Assembly (NCBI GenBank): GCA_035514535.1
Contig: DATKAZ010000052.1
Coordinates: forward strand, 1-13,415
DNA from: XN24 sp035514535
Lineage (GTDB): Bacteria > Pseudomonadota > Gammaproteobacteria > Steroidobacterales > XN24
Direction of reading: 5' to 3'
Length of the DNA: 13,415 bases
The translations under genes and the position numbers were made by a program. The notes beneath the pieces are model-generated. The model did not search any database. It saw only the letters and a list, made by a program, of their open reading frames with translations, and had not been told where the DNA came from. This document shows positions 1 through 5,396 of this stretch, one piece after another; position 1 is the stretch's first letter; every line of letters starts with the position of its first letter.

Positions 1-135
1 GAAAAGTGACTTGGGCCCGGAGCTGATATCTGCCGCGAATCTCTGTAGGGCCAGGAGCGTATGTCCACCCACGGATGAGCCGGTTTCCCTAGACGAAAGT
101 CGCCCACTGTCTGCTCAGCTTATTAGGAGAATCGC

Positions 136-645
136 ATGAAAAACTCGTTTGTAGTTTTGGTAGGCACCGCTGTGCTGTTTTACACGTGGGCAGGCGCGTC
201 GCTGGCACAGGACACGAAGGCACCGCCACCCAAGCCGGCCGCTACGGCTGCGCAGTCCGATTCATCCGTTGACATGAGCGGTCAAATGGCCCGTATGGAC
301 GAGCACATGGAAAAGATGCAGGCGCTACACGAGAGGATGGCGAGCGCCACCACGCCGGAAGAACGCCAACAGGTGATGGACGAGCAGCGGCAGGAAATGC
401 AGCGCTGCATGGCCATGATGAAGCCAATGATGCACGGTGGCGGCATGATGGGTGGGAAGGGCGGCGGCATGATGGGTCAGAAGGGCTCGCCTGCGGACGC
501 CGACGCGCACATGAAGATGATGCAAGAGCGCATGGACATGATGCAGAAGCGCATGGACATGATGCATGTGATGATGCAATCGATGCTGGACCAGCAGAAC
601 ATGATGACCCGCCCCCAGAGCAACGAAGCTCAGCACAACCAGTAG
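136..645 (+). CDS. Secreted methionine-rich protein, probable periplasmic metal (Cu/Ag) binder
   Basis: 169 aa. The ATG is preceded by a clear AGGAGA ribosome-binding site at 125-130. Residues 1-24 form a signal peptide ending in an SLA|Q-type cleavage site, followed by a Pro/Ala-rich linker. The mature part holds 31 methionines plus several histidines. They are arranged as helical repeats (two near-identical RMDMM units around residues 130-145) interrupted by a Gly/Met segment containing GGGMMGGKGGGMMG. This composition is seen in periplasmic proteins that bind soft metals through Met thioethers, such as those near copper and silver resistance genes. No catalytic motif is visible, and I do not assign a family. 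The efflux operon 3.4 kb downstream makes a metal role plausible, but the two are separated by unrelated genes. The function is inferred from composition and context only. Confidence 0.8.
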   Translation: MKNSFVVLVGTAVLFYTWAGASLAQDTKAPPPKPAATAAQSDSSVDMSGQMARMDEHMEKMQALHERMASATTPEERQQVMDEQRQEMQRCMAMMKPMMHGGGMMGGKGGGMMGQKGSPADADAHMKMMQERMDMMQKRMDMMHVMMQSMLDQQNMMTRPQSNEAQHNQ

Positions 646-693
646 ACAGCCACTTTGCCCTCATTTACCGTTAATACATAAACGTCGCCCAAC

Positions 694-989
694 ATGCGCC
701 ATTCTTTTCAGCTCCCCGCTCTCGCCCTTTCCTGTGCCGCGCTCGTCGCGTGTGGCGGTGGCAGCTCCGATCCGTCCGCAACCGGAATTGACGATGGAAA
801 TCCCCCTGCAGAACCGGGTGGTGGGCGACAACGCGGCCTCGGCCTGCTTCGCCTGCCACCAGCCGCAGAAGGGTCAAGATATACCTTCAGCCGGCTGCGC
901 GGCTGAGGTACCTGGATCTGGAGGCGCCGCGCGGCCACGTCGTGGTCACCTGCGTCTCAGCCCGACTGATGCACCGCGCGCGCGGCTGA
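694..989 (+). pseudogene. Remnant of a lipoprotein multihaem cytochrome (possibly OmcA/MtrC-like)
   Basis: An ATG at 694 opens a lipoprotein signal (hydrophobic run, then VACGGGSS with the lipid-acceptor Cys at about residue 20) that continues as SDPSATGIDDG. The reading frame then becomes Gly/Arg-rich and stops at 906. In the +1-shifted frame, 794-906 reads as plausible protein, with NRVVGDNAASACFACHQP containing one CxxCH haem-attachment motif. The third frame (873-989) stays open and contains RYLDLEAPRGHVVVTC before a stop. A lipoprotein start followed by a VV-DNA-CxxCH segment resembles outer-surface decaheme cytochromes, which are far longer (over 600 aa), so the piece looks frameshifted and heavily deleted. 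The cytochrome identity is an inference from one haem motif and its surroundings. Positions 646-693 and 990-1072 contain no recognisable gene. Confidence 0.4.
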
Positions 990-1057
990 TTTGGTTCTGA
1001 GAACTGAACCGTCCACTGGAACTTGGCCGGGGGAACTAGGAGGCACGACAGGAATTC

Positions 1058-1074
1058 GACAATCACATATTGTC
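1058..1074. repeat. Short inverted repeat at the 3' end of the fitB-like gene
   Basis: Arms GACAAT (1058-1063) and ATTGTC (1069-1074) are perfect with a 5-nt loop, and they overlap the stop codon of the toxin gene. The dyad could form a weak hairpin at the end of the toxin mRNA. Neither strand has a following T-tract, so I do not call it a terminator. Confidence 0.3.
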
Positions 1075-1492
1075 ATGACTGCCAGGGGTCGATCACCTTG
1101 ATGCCGCACCCCTCGAAATCGGGAACGTTCCTGGTGGCTATACCCGCACCCGTTGATTTCGCAATCGCAGCGATTTGTGCGTCGAATTGAGAAATCGGCC
1201 GACCAGAGTGGCGACGCGCTACCGCGATTTCAGCATAGCCATGCGCCGCGTGACTGCTGAATGGAAGAATTCTTCCGGCGAAGTCCTCTTCGAACATCGC
1301 GTCGGCCGCAGCCTCGATAGCATCTCTGCGACGGCCCCGGGGAAGAAGCAGCACGCCGTGCAAAATCTCCGCCTGCGTAATCGTCGTTATGAACAAATTA
1401 GCGGCCGACTGTTTCGCCACCCAATTCGTGACGGCGGTGTCCGGCGCCGACCTCATCAACTCAGAAAGAACGTTGGTGTCCAGGACAATCAC
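1073..1492 (-). CDS. fitB: FitB/VapC-type PIN-domain toxin (ribonuclease)
   Basis: 139 aa, the usual size of a single PIN domain. It opens with the canonical MIVLDTNVLSE. The conserved acidic residues expected to coordinate Mg/Mn are present: D5, E42 (TITQAEILHG), D104 (FDAQIAAIA) and a C-terminal acid at D125 (RNVPDFEGCG). PIN toxins of the FitB/VapC group are endoribonucleases inhibited by a partner antitoxin. The start codon overlaps the end of the upstream antitoxin gene by 4 nt (ATGA), the normal arrangement of fitAB/vapBC pairs and a sign of translational coupling. The gene appears intact. The FitB subgroup is chosen over generic VapC because of the ISQFDAQIAAIA and RNVPDF motifs and because the partner is a ribbon-helix-helix FitA-like protein. 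The cellular RNA target cannot be read from sequence. Confidence 0.9.
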   Translation of the reverse strand: MIVLDTNVLSELMRSAPDTAVTNWVAKQSAANLFITTITQAEILHGVLLLPRGRRRDAIEAAADAMFEEDFAGRILPFSSHAAHGYAEIAVARRHSGRPISQFDAQIAAIAKSTGAGIATRNVPDFEGCGIKVIDPWQS

Positions 1493-1737
1493 GAGTTCGG
1501 CTGCGGTGGTTCGCGCATCGGTTCGCGCACCGGAATTTCCAGATCAACGCCGCCCAGCGCCGAGAAACGATTGTGTAACGCTGTGGCCAGGTTTCGCGGC
1601 ATTGTCGTTTCTGCATCCAGCGCTTCTCGCAGGATATTCCGCGCCTCTTCCTCCATCGATCGCCGACGATGTGCGGCCCGGACTCGGAGCCGTTCTTTCG
1701 TCTCATCGTCAAGATTGCGAATCGTAATGCTCGCCAC
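1489..1737 (-). CDS. fitA: FitA-type ribbon-helix-helix antitoxin
   Basis: 82 aa. The start is GTG at 1737, preceded by a strong GAGGAGG ribosome-binding site (1743-1749, 5-nt spacing). The N-terminus MASITIRNLDDETKERLRVR followed by an RRRSMEEEARNILREAL helix is the typical FitA/Arc-type ribbon-helix-helix DNA-binding fold (residues about 1-42). The remaining C-terminal half, which includes DLEIPVREP, would wrap around and inhibit the PIN toxin. It is encoded immediately upstream of the toxin with a 4-nt overlap. In known FitAB pairs the complex binds an inverted repeat in its own promoter, and a matching dyad lies 17 nt upstream of this start. Both genes are intact, so the module is probably functional. 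Confidence 0.9.
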   Translation of the reverse strand: MASITIRNLDDETKERLRVRAAHRRRSMEEEARNILREALDAETTMPRNLATALHNRFSALGGVDLEIPVREPMREPPQPNS

Positions 1738-1753
1738 GGCTGCCTCCTCAGAA

Positions 1754-1797
1754 CGCTATCAATGACTGCATTGTAATCATTGATATCGATCTGTCAA
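1754..1797 (-). promoter_or_regulatory. fitAB promoter with inverted-repeat operator
   Basis: Read on the minus strand, a perfect -35 TTGACA (1797-1792), a 16-nt spacer and a -10 TACAAT (1775-1770) form a strong sigma70-type promoter. A perfect 9-bp inverted repeat, TATCAATGA (1757-1765) and TCATTGATA (1777-1785), brackets the -10 box. The wider half-sites CGCTATCA (1754-1761) and TGATATCG (1781-1788) resemble the TGCTATCA/TGATAGCA half-sites that I recall for the FitAB operator. The whole dyad is 35 bp. Binding would occlude RNA polymerase, consistent with autorepression by the toxin-antitoxin complex. The promoter overlaps the last codons and stop of the peptidase gene. Confidence 0.75.
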
Positions 1798-3057
1798 TCT
1801 GGACAAACCAGATGCCCCGCAGAAACGCATGATCGTGAGCACCAGCATGCGCGTACAGGATTCGAGCTCGGCGATCTCCACATACTCGTCCGGCGCATGA
1901 GCATCCCTGACATCACCCGGCCCGAAGATCACCGTCGGTATGTGACCCTGGTGCACGAGCAGGTGCATGTCCGCACCGTAGGGCATCCCGCGTACCGGTG
2001 TCGCGGAACCGGAGATGTCATGACCGGATGACACCAGCATCTCCACCAGCGGATGATCGGCTGGTATCTCCGCAGGCAGGTATCTTGCACCCCACCACTC
2101 GACGGTCGCCGGATTGGCGCGCAACCAGGGATCGGCGGCACAGAACGCCGTCACCGCGTCCTCCAACTCCGCCTGCGCGGCGGCGACATCCTCCCCGATA
2201 CCGATTCCGTAGCGTCCCTCCAGGACCGCCGACTCGGCGACCGTCGATGCCCAGATGCCGGCCCGGACCTTTCCGACGCAGATCGCGAACGCAATCTCCT
2301 CGTCATACAGCCGATGCCGCAGGCGGGCGTTGCGCTCCCTTTCCAGCCGACGCAACGCGGCCAGCAATGGGCCGATCCACTCGACCGGGTCGACCCCCTC
2401 GGTCCGCAAAGCGCCGTGCGCGGCACGACCCGGTATGGTGATCCGGAAACTCAACGCTCCGCCTTGCGCCGGTGCCACGACGAGCTTCGTCGGTTCCATG
2501 ATGATGGCCGCGTCGGCAGTGTGACCGCGCTCGATGGCGGCGAGTGTCCCCATCCCGCCGTCTTCCTCGCCGGCGACTGACTGCAGCATCACGGCGCCCG
2601 ACAGGCGGATTCCCGCATCGCGGATCGCCCGCACCGCCTCGACTGCGCAACACACGCCGCCTTTCATGTCCGCAGCGCCGCGTCCGTAGACCCTCCGGTC
2701 GAGGACCGTCCCCTCGAAAGGTGGCACCGTCCATCGCTCCGCTTCGCCGGCGGGCACCACATCCACGTGTCCGTTGAGTATCAGCGCCGGCCCTGCGGCA
2801 TCCCCGGATCGGCCGACCACGCCGACCGCGCACTCACGCTCGATCTCCGCACCGTACGCAGGGTGTCGTGACAGTGCCGGCAGGTCGATCTCCCAGCGGT
2901 CCACCTCCATACCTGAGTCCTCGAGCAGAGCCGCCATATGGTCCTGGATCGGCACCTCCAACCCGCCATCGCTGCGTATGGCGATCAACCGGACCAGGTC
3001 CGCGGTCAGGCGGTCGACGTCCACCGCGTCGAGGGCACGACGCTCTTCGGGTGTCAC
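1777..3057 (-). CDS. M20-family metallopeptidase/deacylase (ArgE/DapE/CPG2-like)
   Basis: 426 aa, a typical M20 length. The start is GTG at 3057 with AGGGAGG at 3068-3074 (10-nt spacing). All dinuclear zinc ligands of the family are visible: H97 in NGHVDVVP, with D99 beside it; D130 in YGRGAADMKGG; the catalytic E164 and ligand E165 in VAGEEDGG; E188 in IIMEPTKL; and H387 in RDAHAPDEYV. A dimerisation-domain His (H214 in GRAAHGALRTEGVDP) is also present. The family hydrolyses N-acyl amino acids or dipeptides in the cytoplasm; ArgE, DapE and carboxypeptidase G2-like activities cannot be separated here. No signal peptide is seen. No biosynthetic partners are adjacent. The last few codons and the stop lie inside the fitAB promoter/operator, so the C-terminal tail after about residue 413 may be recent. 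Confidence 0.9.
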   Translation of the reverse strand: MTPEERRALDAVDVDRLTADLVRLIAIRSDGGLEVPIQDHMAALLEDSGMEVDRWEIDLPALSRHPAYGAEIERECAVGVVGRSGDAAGPALILNGHVDVVPAGEAERWTVPPFEGTVLDRRVYGRGAADMKGGVCCAVEAVRAIRDAGIRLSGAVMLQSVAGEEDGGMGTLAAIERGHTADAAIIMEPTKLVVAPAQGGALSFRITIPGRAAHGALRTEGVDPVEWIGPLLAALRRLERERNARLRHRLYDEEIAFAICVGKVRAGIWASTVAESAVLEGRYGIGIGEDVAAAQAELEDAVTAFCAADPWLRANPATVEWWGARYLPAEIPADHPLVEMLVSSGHDISGSATPVRGMPYGADMHLLVHQGHIPTVIFGPGDVRDAHAPDEYVEIAELESCTRMLVLTIMRFCGASGLSRLTDRYQ

Positions 3058-3182
3058 GCGAGCGCTGCCTCCCTCATGCGACCCTCCGGGTCATGTCTTA
3101 CCGAACAGTCTGGGACGGCTGCGCCGACCGCGCAAGCAACGGCCACAGCGCAGGGTATGTCGCGGGTGATGCGCACTGCATG

Positions 3183-3198
3183 AGCCGAAACTTCGGCT
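3183..3198. repeat. 7-bp inverted repeat in the divergent intergenic region
   Basis: AGCCGAA (3183-3189) and TTCGGCT (3192-3198) form a perfect dyad with a 2-nt centre. It lies between the divergently transcribed peptidase and antitoxin genes (3058-3270), just upstream of the antitoxin promoter. No T-run follows on either strand, so it is more likely a protein-binding or incidental dyad than a terminator. Confidence 0.3.
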
Positions 3199-3211
3199 AT
3201 GGCGAGGTACA

Positions 3212-3246
3212 TTGCACGTGGGACCATAAAAAGACTATATTTAGTC
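3212..3246 (+). promoter_or_regulatory. Putative promoter and operator of the Phd/RelE module
   Basis: TTGCAC (3212-3217) and TATATT (3236-3241) are separated by 18 nt, giving a modest -35 and a good -10. A dyad with arms GACTA (3233-3237) and TAGTC (3242-3246) overlaps the -10 box, as expected for autoregulation by a Phd/YefM antitoxin. The TGTACA core typical of E. coli YefM operators is not present. The assignment is by position and symmetry only. Confidence 0.45.
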
Positions 3247-3255
3247 CACTTTGGT

Positions 3256-3264
3256 AAAGGAGGA
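3256..3264 (+). promoter_or_regulatory. Ribosome-binding site that sets the antitoxin start
   Basis: AAAGGAGGA is a near-perfect Shine-Dalgarno sequence 6 nt upstream of the ATG at 3271. It decides against the in-frame ATG at 3199, which has no such site and lies upstream of the predicted promoter. Confidence 0.75.
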
Positions 3265-3270
3265 CAAACA

Positions 3271-3546
3271 ATGCGCTACTCATCCCAGGTCAAACCCATC
3301 AGCTACCTCAAGGCGAACGCTGCCGAGGTGCTGGCACGTCTTTCTGAGCAGCGCGAGCCCCTGGTCATTACGCAAAACGGCGAGGCCAAGGCGGTACTAC
3401 AGGATGTCGCCTCCTACGAGGAAACGCAGGAGACGCTGGCCCTGCTCAAGATCCTGGCGCTCGGCAATCAGGACCGGGAGGCCGGCCGGGTCACGCCAGT
3501 GGCCGATGTGGTGGAGCGCCTGCGGGCCAAGCACGCAACCTCCTGA
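3271..3546 (+). CDS. Phd/YefM-family antitoxin
   Basis: 91 aa, normal for the family. The N-terminus MRYSSQVKPISYLKANAAEV followed by LSEQREPLVITQNGEAKAVL is the Phd/YefM DNA-binding and dimerisation fold (residues 1-50); the conserved ITQNGEAKAV strand-turn is intact. The C-terminal helix region (EETQETLALLKILALGNQD and beyond) is the expected toxin-neutralising segment. The start at 3271 is chosen because of the near-perfect ribosome-binding site. The stop TGA shares one base with the ATG of the following toxin gene, the usual antitoxin-first coupling. The protein probably represses its own promoter together with the toxin. Confidence 0.9.
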   Translation: MRYSSQVKPISYLKANAAEVLARLSEQREPLVITQNGEAKAVLQDVASYEETQETLALLKILALGNQDREAGRVTPVADVVERLRAKHATS

Positions 3547-3887
3547 TGGCGCGCAAGCCCACCCGCTTCGAGGTGCTGCTCACCCAAGGTGCGGAGCAGG
3601 ACCTCGAATCCATCTGCGACTTCATCGCCGGGTCCGATGACACGGTGGCCGCCAATCACGTACTCGACCGACTGATGCAGGTCGTGGAGACCCTGGCACA
3701 CTTCCCCGAGCGGGGGACGTATCCCAAGGAACTGGTGGCGCTCGGGATCAAAGAATTCCGGCAGACGTCATTCAAGCCCTACCGTGTGATCTACCGGGTC
3801 ATCGATGCCCAGGTCGTGATTTACCTGATCGTCGATGGCCGGCGGGAGTTGCAGTCCGTCCTGGCTCGCAGGCTATTCGGGGCCTGA
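3546..3887 (+). CDS. RelE/ParE-superfamily toxin
   Basis: 113 aa. The start ATG at 3546 overlaps the antitoxin stop by one base (TGATG). The sequence has the RelE/ParE plan: an N-terminal strand FEVLLTQGAEQDLESICDFI, two helices (AANHVLDRLMQVVETLAHFP), then ERGTYPKELVALGIKEFRQT and the C-terminal strands FKPYRVIYRVIDAQVVIYLI and VDGRRELQSVLARRLFGA. The YRVIYRV and RRELQSVLARRL segments are typical of the ParE/RelE plasmid-stabilisation group. Members either cleave translated mRNA (RelE) or inhibit gyrase (ParE); the sequence alone does not settle which. Coupling to a Phd-type antitoxin is common. The gene looks intact. Confidence 0.88.
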   Translation: MARKPTRFEVLLTQGAEQDLESICDFIAGSDDTVAANHVLDRLMQVVETLAHFPERGTYPKELVALGIKEFRQTSFKPYRVIYRVIDAQVVIYLIVDGRRELQSVLARRLFGA

Positions 3888-3961
3888 TCGCCATACCCGC
3901 CATGACAACCTGGCGCGCGCTTTCCTTCCGGGACGCATGATGATTTGCGTGGCAATCCCGC

Positions 3962-3986
3962 AAAAACCGATTGACGATCGGTTTTT
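3962..3986. promoter_or_regulatory. Perfect 10-bp dyad upstream of the efflux operon (operator and/or terminator)
   Basis: AAAAACCGAT (3962-3971) and ATCGGTTTTT (3977-3986) are exact inverted repeats with a 5-nt centre TGACG. The dyad covers the -35 box of the promoter for the downstream repressor gene, an ideal position for autorepression. It also has terminator-like form (stem plus A5/T5 flanks) and lies 75 nt after the toxin stop, so it may additionally end toxin-antitoxin transcription. The classical BlaI/MecI half-site pair TACA/TGTA is not present, so the operator role is inferred from position. Confidence 0.6.
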
Positions 3987-4000
3987 CTGCTGCCTATACT
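3971..4000 (+). promoter_or_regulatory. Sigma70-type promoter of the metal-efflux operon
   Basis: TTGACG (3971-3976) and TATACT (3995-4000) are each 5/6 matches to the consensus, separated by 18 nt. Transcription would start near 4007, giving a leader of about 40 nt before the ATG at 4048. The -35 box sits inside the perfect dyad at 3962-3986, so a repressor bound there would block polymerase. Confidence 0.65.
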
Positions 4001-4047
4001 CGTCGGACGTCAGCCCCCCTTGTTTCTACCCGAGAGGCCGCCTCCGG

Positions 4048-4434
4048 ATGCCTGCATTCCCGACCCTCGGTGACCTTGAAGTCGCCATCCTGGAGTTTGT
4101 CTGGCGGCACCCCGACACAACGGTCAAGGACACTCATGCGGCGATCGGTATCGAGCGCGCCATCTCCCTGAACACCATCCAGTCAACGCTGGAGCGCCTT
4201 GTCCGCAAGCACCTGCTCGCACGCCGCAAGGTTGGACACTCGTTCCAGTATTCGCCCCGGGTGAGCCGCGATGAGCTCATCACGGCGGTCATTCACGACG
4301 CCCTTGGCCGCTTCGGCGCGGATCCGTCAACCGCGCTGGCCAGCTTCATCGAATCGACCGACATCCCGGATGAAGAAGCGCTGCGCCTCCTCGAACGCAA
4401 GCTCCGTCGTCGCCTCGCCGGGAAGCGCTCGTGA
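4048..4434 (+). CDS. BlaI/MecI/CopY-family transcriptional repressor
   Basis: 128 aa, the standard size of the family. The start ATG at 4048 follows GAGAGG (4032-4037), and the protein begins MPAFPTLGDLEVAILEFVW, matching the usual BlaI opening. The winged-helix domain covers residues about 5-72, with the recognition region SLNTIQSTLERLVRKHLLAR and wing KVGHSFQYSP. Residues 73-128 form the dimerisation and cleavage region. S99-F100 in ALASFIES aligns by eye with the Asn-Phe bond of staphylococcal BlaI/MecI that is cut on induction. The gene is followed, with a GTGA 4-nt overlap, by a BlaR1-like protease, the classical partner. It most likely represses the whole downstream efflux operon from the dyad at 3962-3986. 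No metal-binding Cys cluster like that of CopY is seen, so sensing is probably delegated to the protease. Confidence 0.9.
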   Translation: MPAFPTLGDLEVAILEFVWRHPDTTVKDTHAAIGIERAISLNTIQSTLERLVRKHLLARRKVGHSFQYSPRVSRDELITAVIHDALGRFGADPSTALASFIESTDIPDEEALRLLERKLRRRLAGKRS

Positions 4435-5396
4435 CCAGCGCCGCGCTCAGCATGACCTGGCTTCTTGTCGCCGTCATGGCCGTGGCGTGGCTGGCCGCCA
4501 CAGCCGTGGCGCCGGCGTTGCTGCGCCGTGCTGCACTTCCCGGCCTGGATCCGCAGGCACGAAAAATGCGCCTGCTGCTCGTCGCACTCCTGCCCTGGGC
4601 CATCCCGTTACTGGCCGTGTCGGCCGTGCTTGCGCCTGCGATCGCCAAGCCGCTTGGGGTAATCGCGCACCATTGTGTCGAGCATGGCCCTGGGCATCCG
4701 CATATCTGTCTCGCACACCCGCCCATCGTAGCGCTCTCCGCATGGCATTGGCTGGCGGTCACGTTCGCTTTCCTGTGGCTGCTGTGGAGCATCGGCACGC
4801 ATGTCTTGCGCCGGCGGCACGCGCTATTGCAGCTCCGGTCATTGCTGGCGTTCGCGGGTGGTTCAGGACCGGTGCGGACGCTCGACACGCCCCATGTCGT
4901 GGCGCTGACCGCAGATCCGGGCCACCCGGTCATCCTGCTGTCGAGCGAGCTACGACGCCGCCTGCACCCGAGACATCGCCGCATTGTCCTCGCCCACGAG
5001 GTCGCTCACCTGCGACATGGTGATCTCTATTTCAGCCGCTTGATCGACGCCCTGTTGGTCCCGCATGTCAGGCCCGTCGCCAAGAGGATGCGCATGGCGT
5101 GGCGCCAGGCGATCGAGGAGCACGCAGACGACGTCGTGGCGGCGAGGTTCGGCCGCGAAGATGTGGCACAGGCCCTGGTCCGGGTTGCACGGATGCCGGC
5201 GGTCAGCGCGGGATCCGCGTTGCGCGCCACCGGCGGCAACGCCGTGCAGCGGATCGAGCGATTGCTGGACGCGCCCACTGAAATGCGCGGGCGGGCCGCC
5301 TTCGCGGCCGGTTACGCCGGCGCCATGCTCGGCAGCTGGGTCGTACTGGTATGGGCGCACCACACGATTGAGACGCTGCTGGGCTGGATCGGATGA
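4431..5396 (+). CDS. M56 (BlaR1-like) membrane metalloprotease with a His/Cys sensor loop
   Basis: 321 aa, starting at GTG 4431 and overlapping the repressor gene by 4 nt. Predicted membrane helices lie near residues 9-27, 48-71 and 104-122, with a fourth near the C-terminus (about 285-312). The cytoplasmic zinc-protease motif HEVAH is at 189-193 (IVLAHEVAHLRHGD), and the third-ligand motif ExxAD is at 229-233 (EEHADD), so the active site is complete. There is no C-terminal penicillin-binding domain, unlike BlaR1/MecR1 (about 590 aa). Instead the segment between helices 2 and 3, residues 80-96, contains H80, H81, C82, E84, H85, H89, H91, C93 and H96. Such a loop facing the periplasm would suit metal sensing. 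The inferred role is to detect metal and trigger cleavage of the adjacent BlaI-type repressor. It shares a 4-nt overlap with the TolC gene after it. Confidence 0.85.
   Translation: MTSAALSMTWLLVAVMAVAWLAATAVAPALLRRAALPGLDPQARKMRLLLVALLPWAIPLLAVSAVLAPAIAKPLGVIAHHCVEHGPGHPHICLAHPPIVALSAWHWLAVTFAFLWLLWSIGTHVLRRRHALLQLRSLLAFAGGSGPVRTLDTPHVVALTADPGHPVILLSSELRRRLHPRHRRIVLAHEVAHLRHGDLYFSRLIDALLVPHVRPVAKRMRMAWRQAIEEHADDVVAARFGREDVAQALVRVARMPAVSAGSALRATGGNAVQRIERLLDAPTEMRGRAAFAAGYAGAMLGSWVVLVWAHHTIETLLGWIG

Noticed and set aside
1..135. Search for a promoter or gene end upstream of the Met-rich gene.
   Set aside because: Apart from the ribosome-binding site at 125-130 I see no convincing -35/-10 pair, dyad or coding signal.
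242..664. Long minus-strand frames rich in Ser, Ala and His opposite the Met-rich gene.
   Set aside because: Their composition is simply the complement of repeated ATG codons; no start signal or family features.
3094..3257. A plus-strand frame reading from MSYRTVWDGCADRASNG through the divergent intergenic region.
   Set aside because: No ribosome-binding site; it crosses the antitoxin promoter and runs up to the antitoxin ribosome-binding site.
3835..4047. A possible N-terminal extension of the BlaI-type repressor from in-frame upstream ATGs.
   Set aside because: It would cross the toxin gene end, the operon promoter and the dyad, and the family N-terminus starts at 4048.
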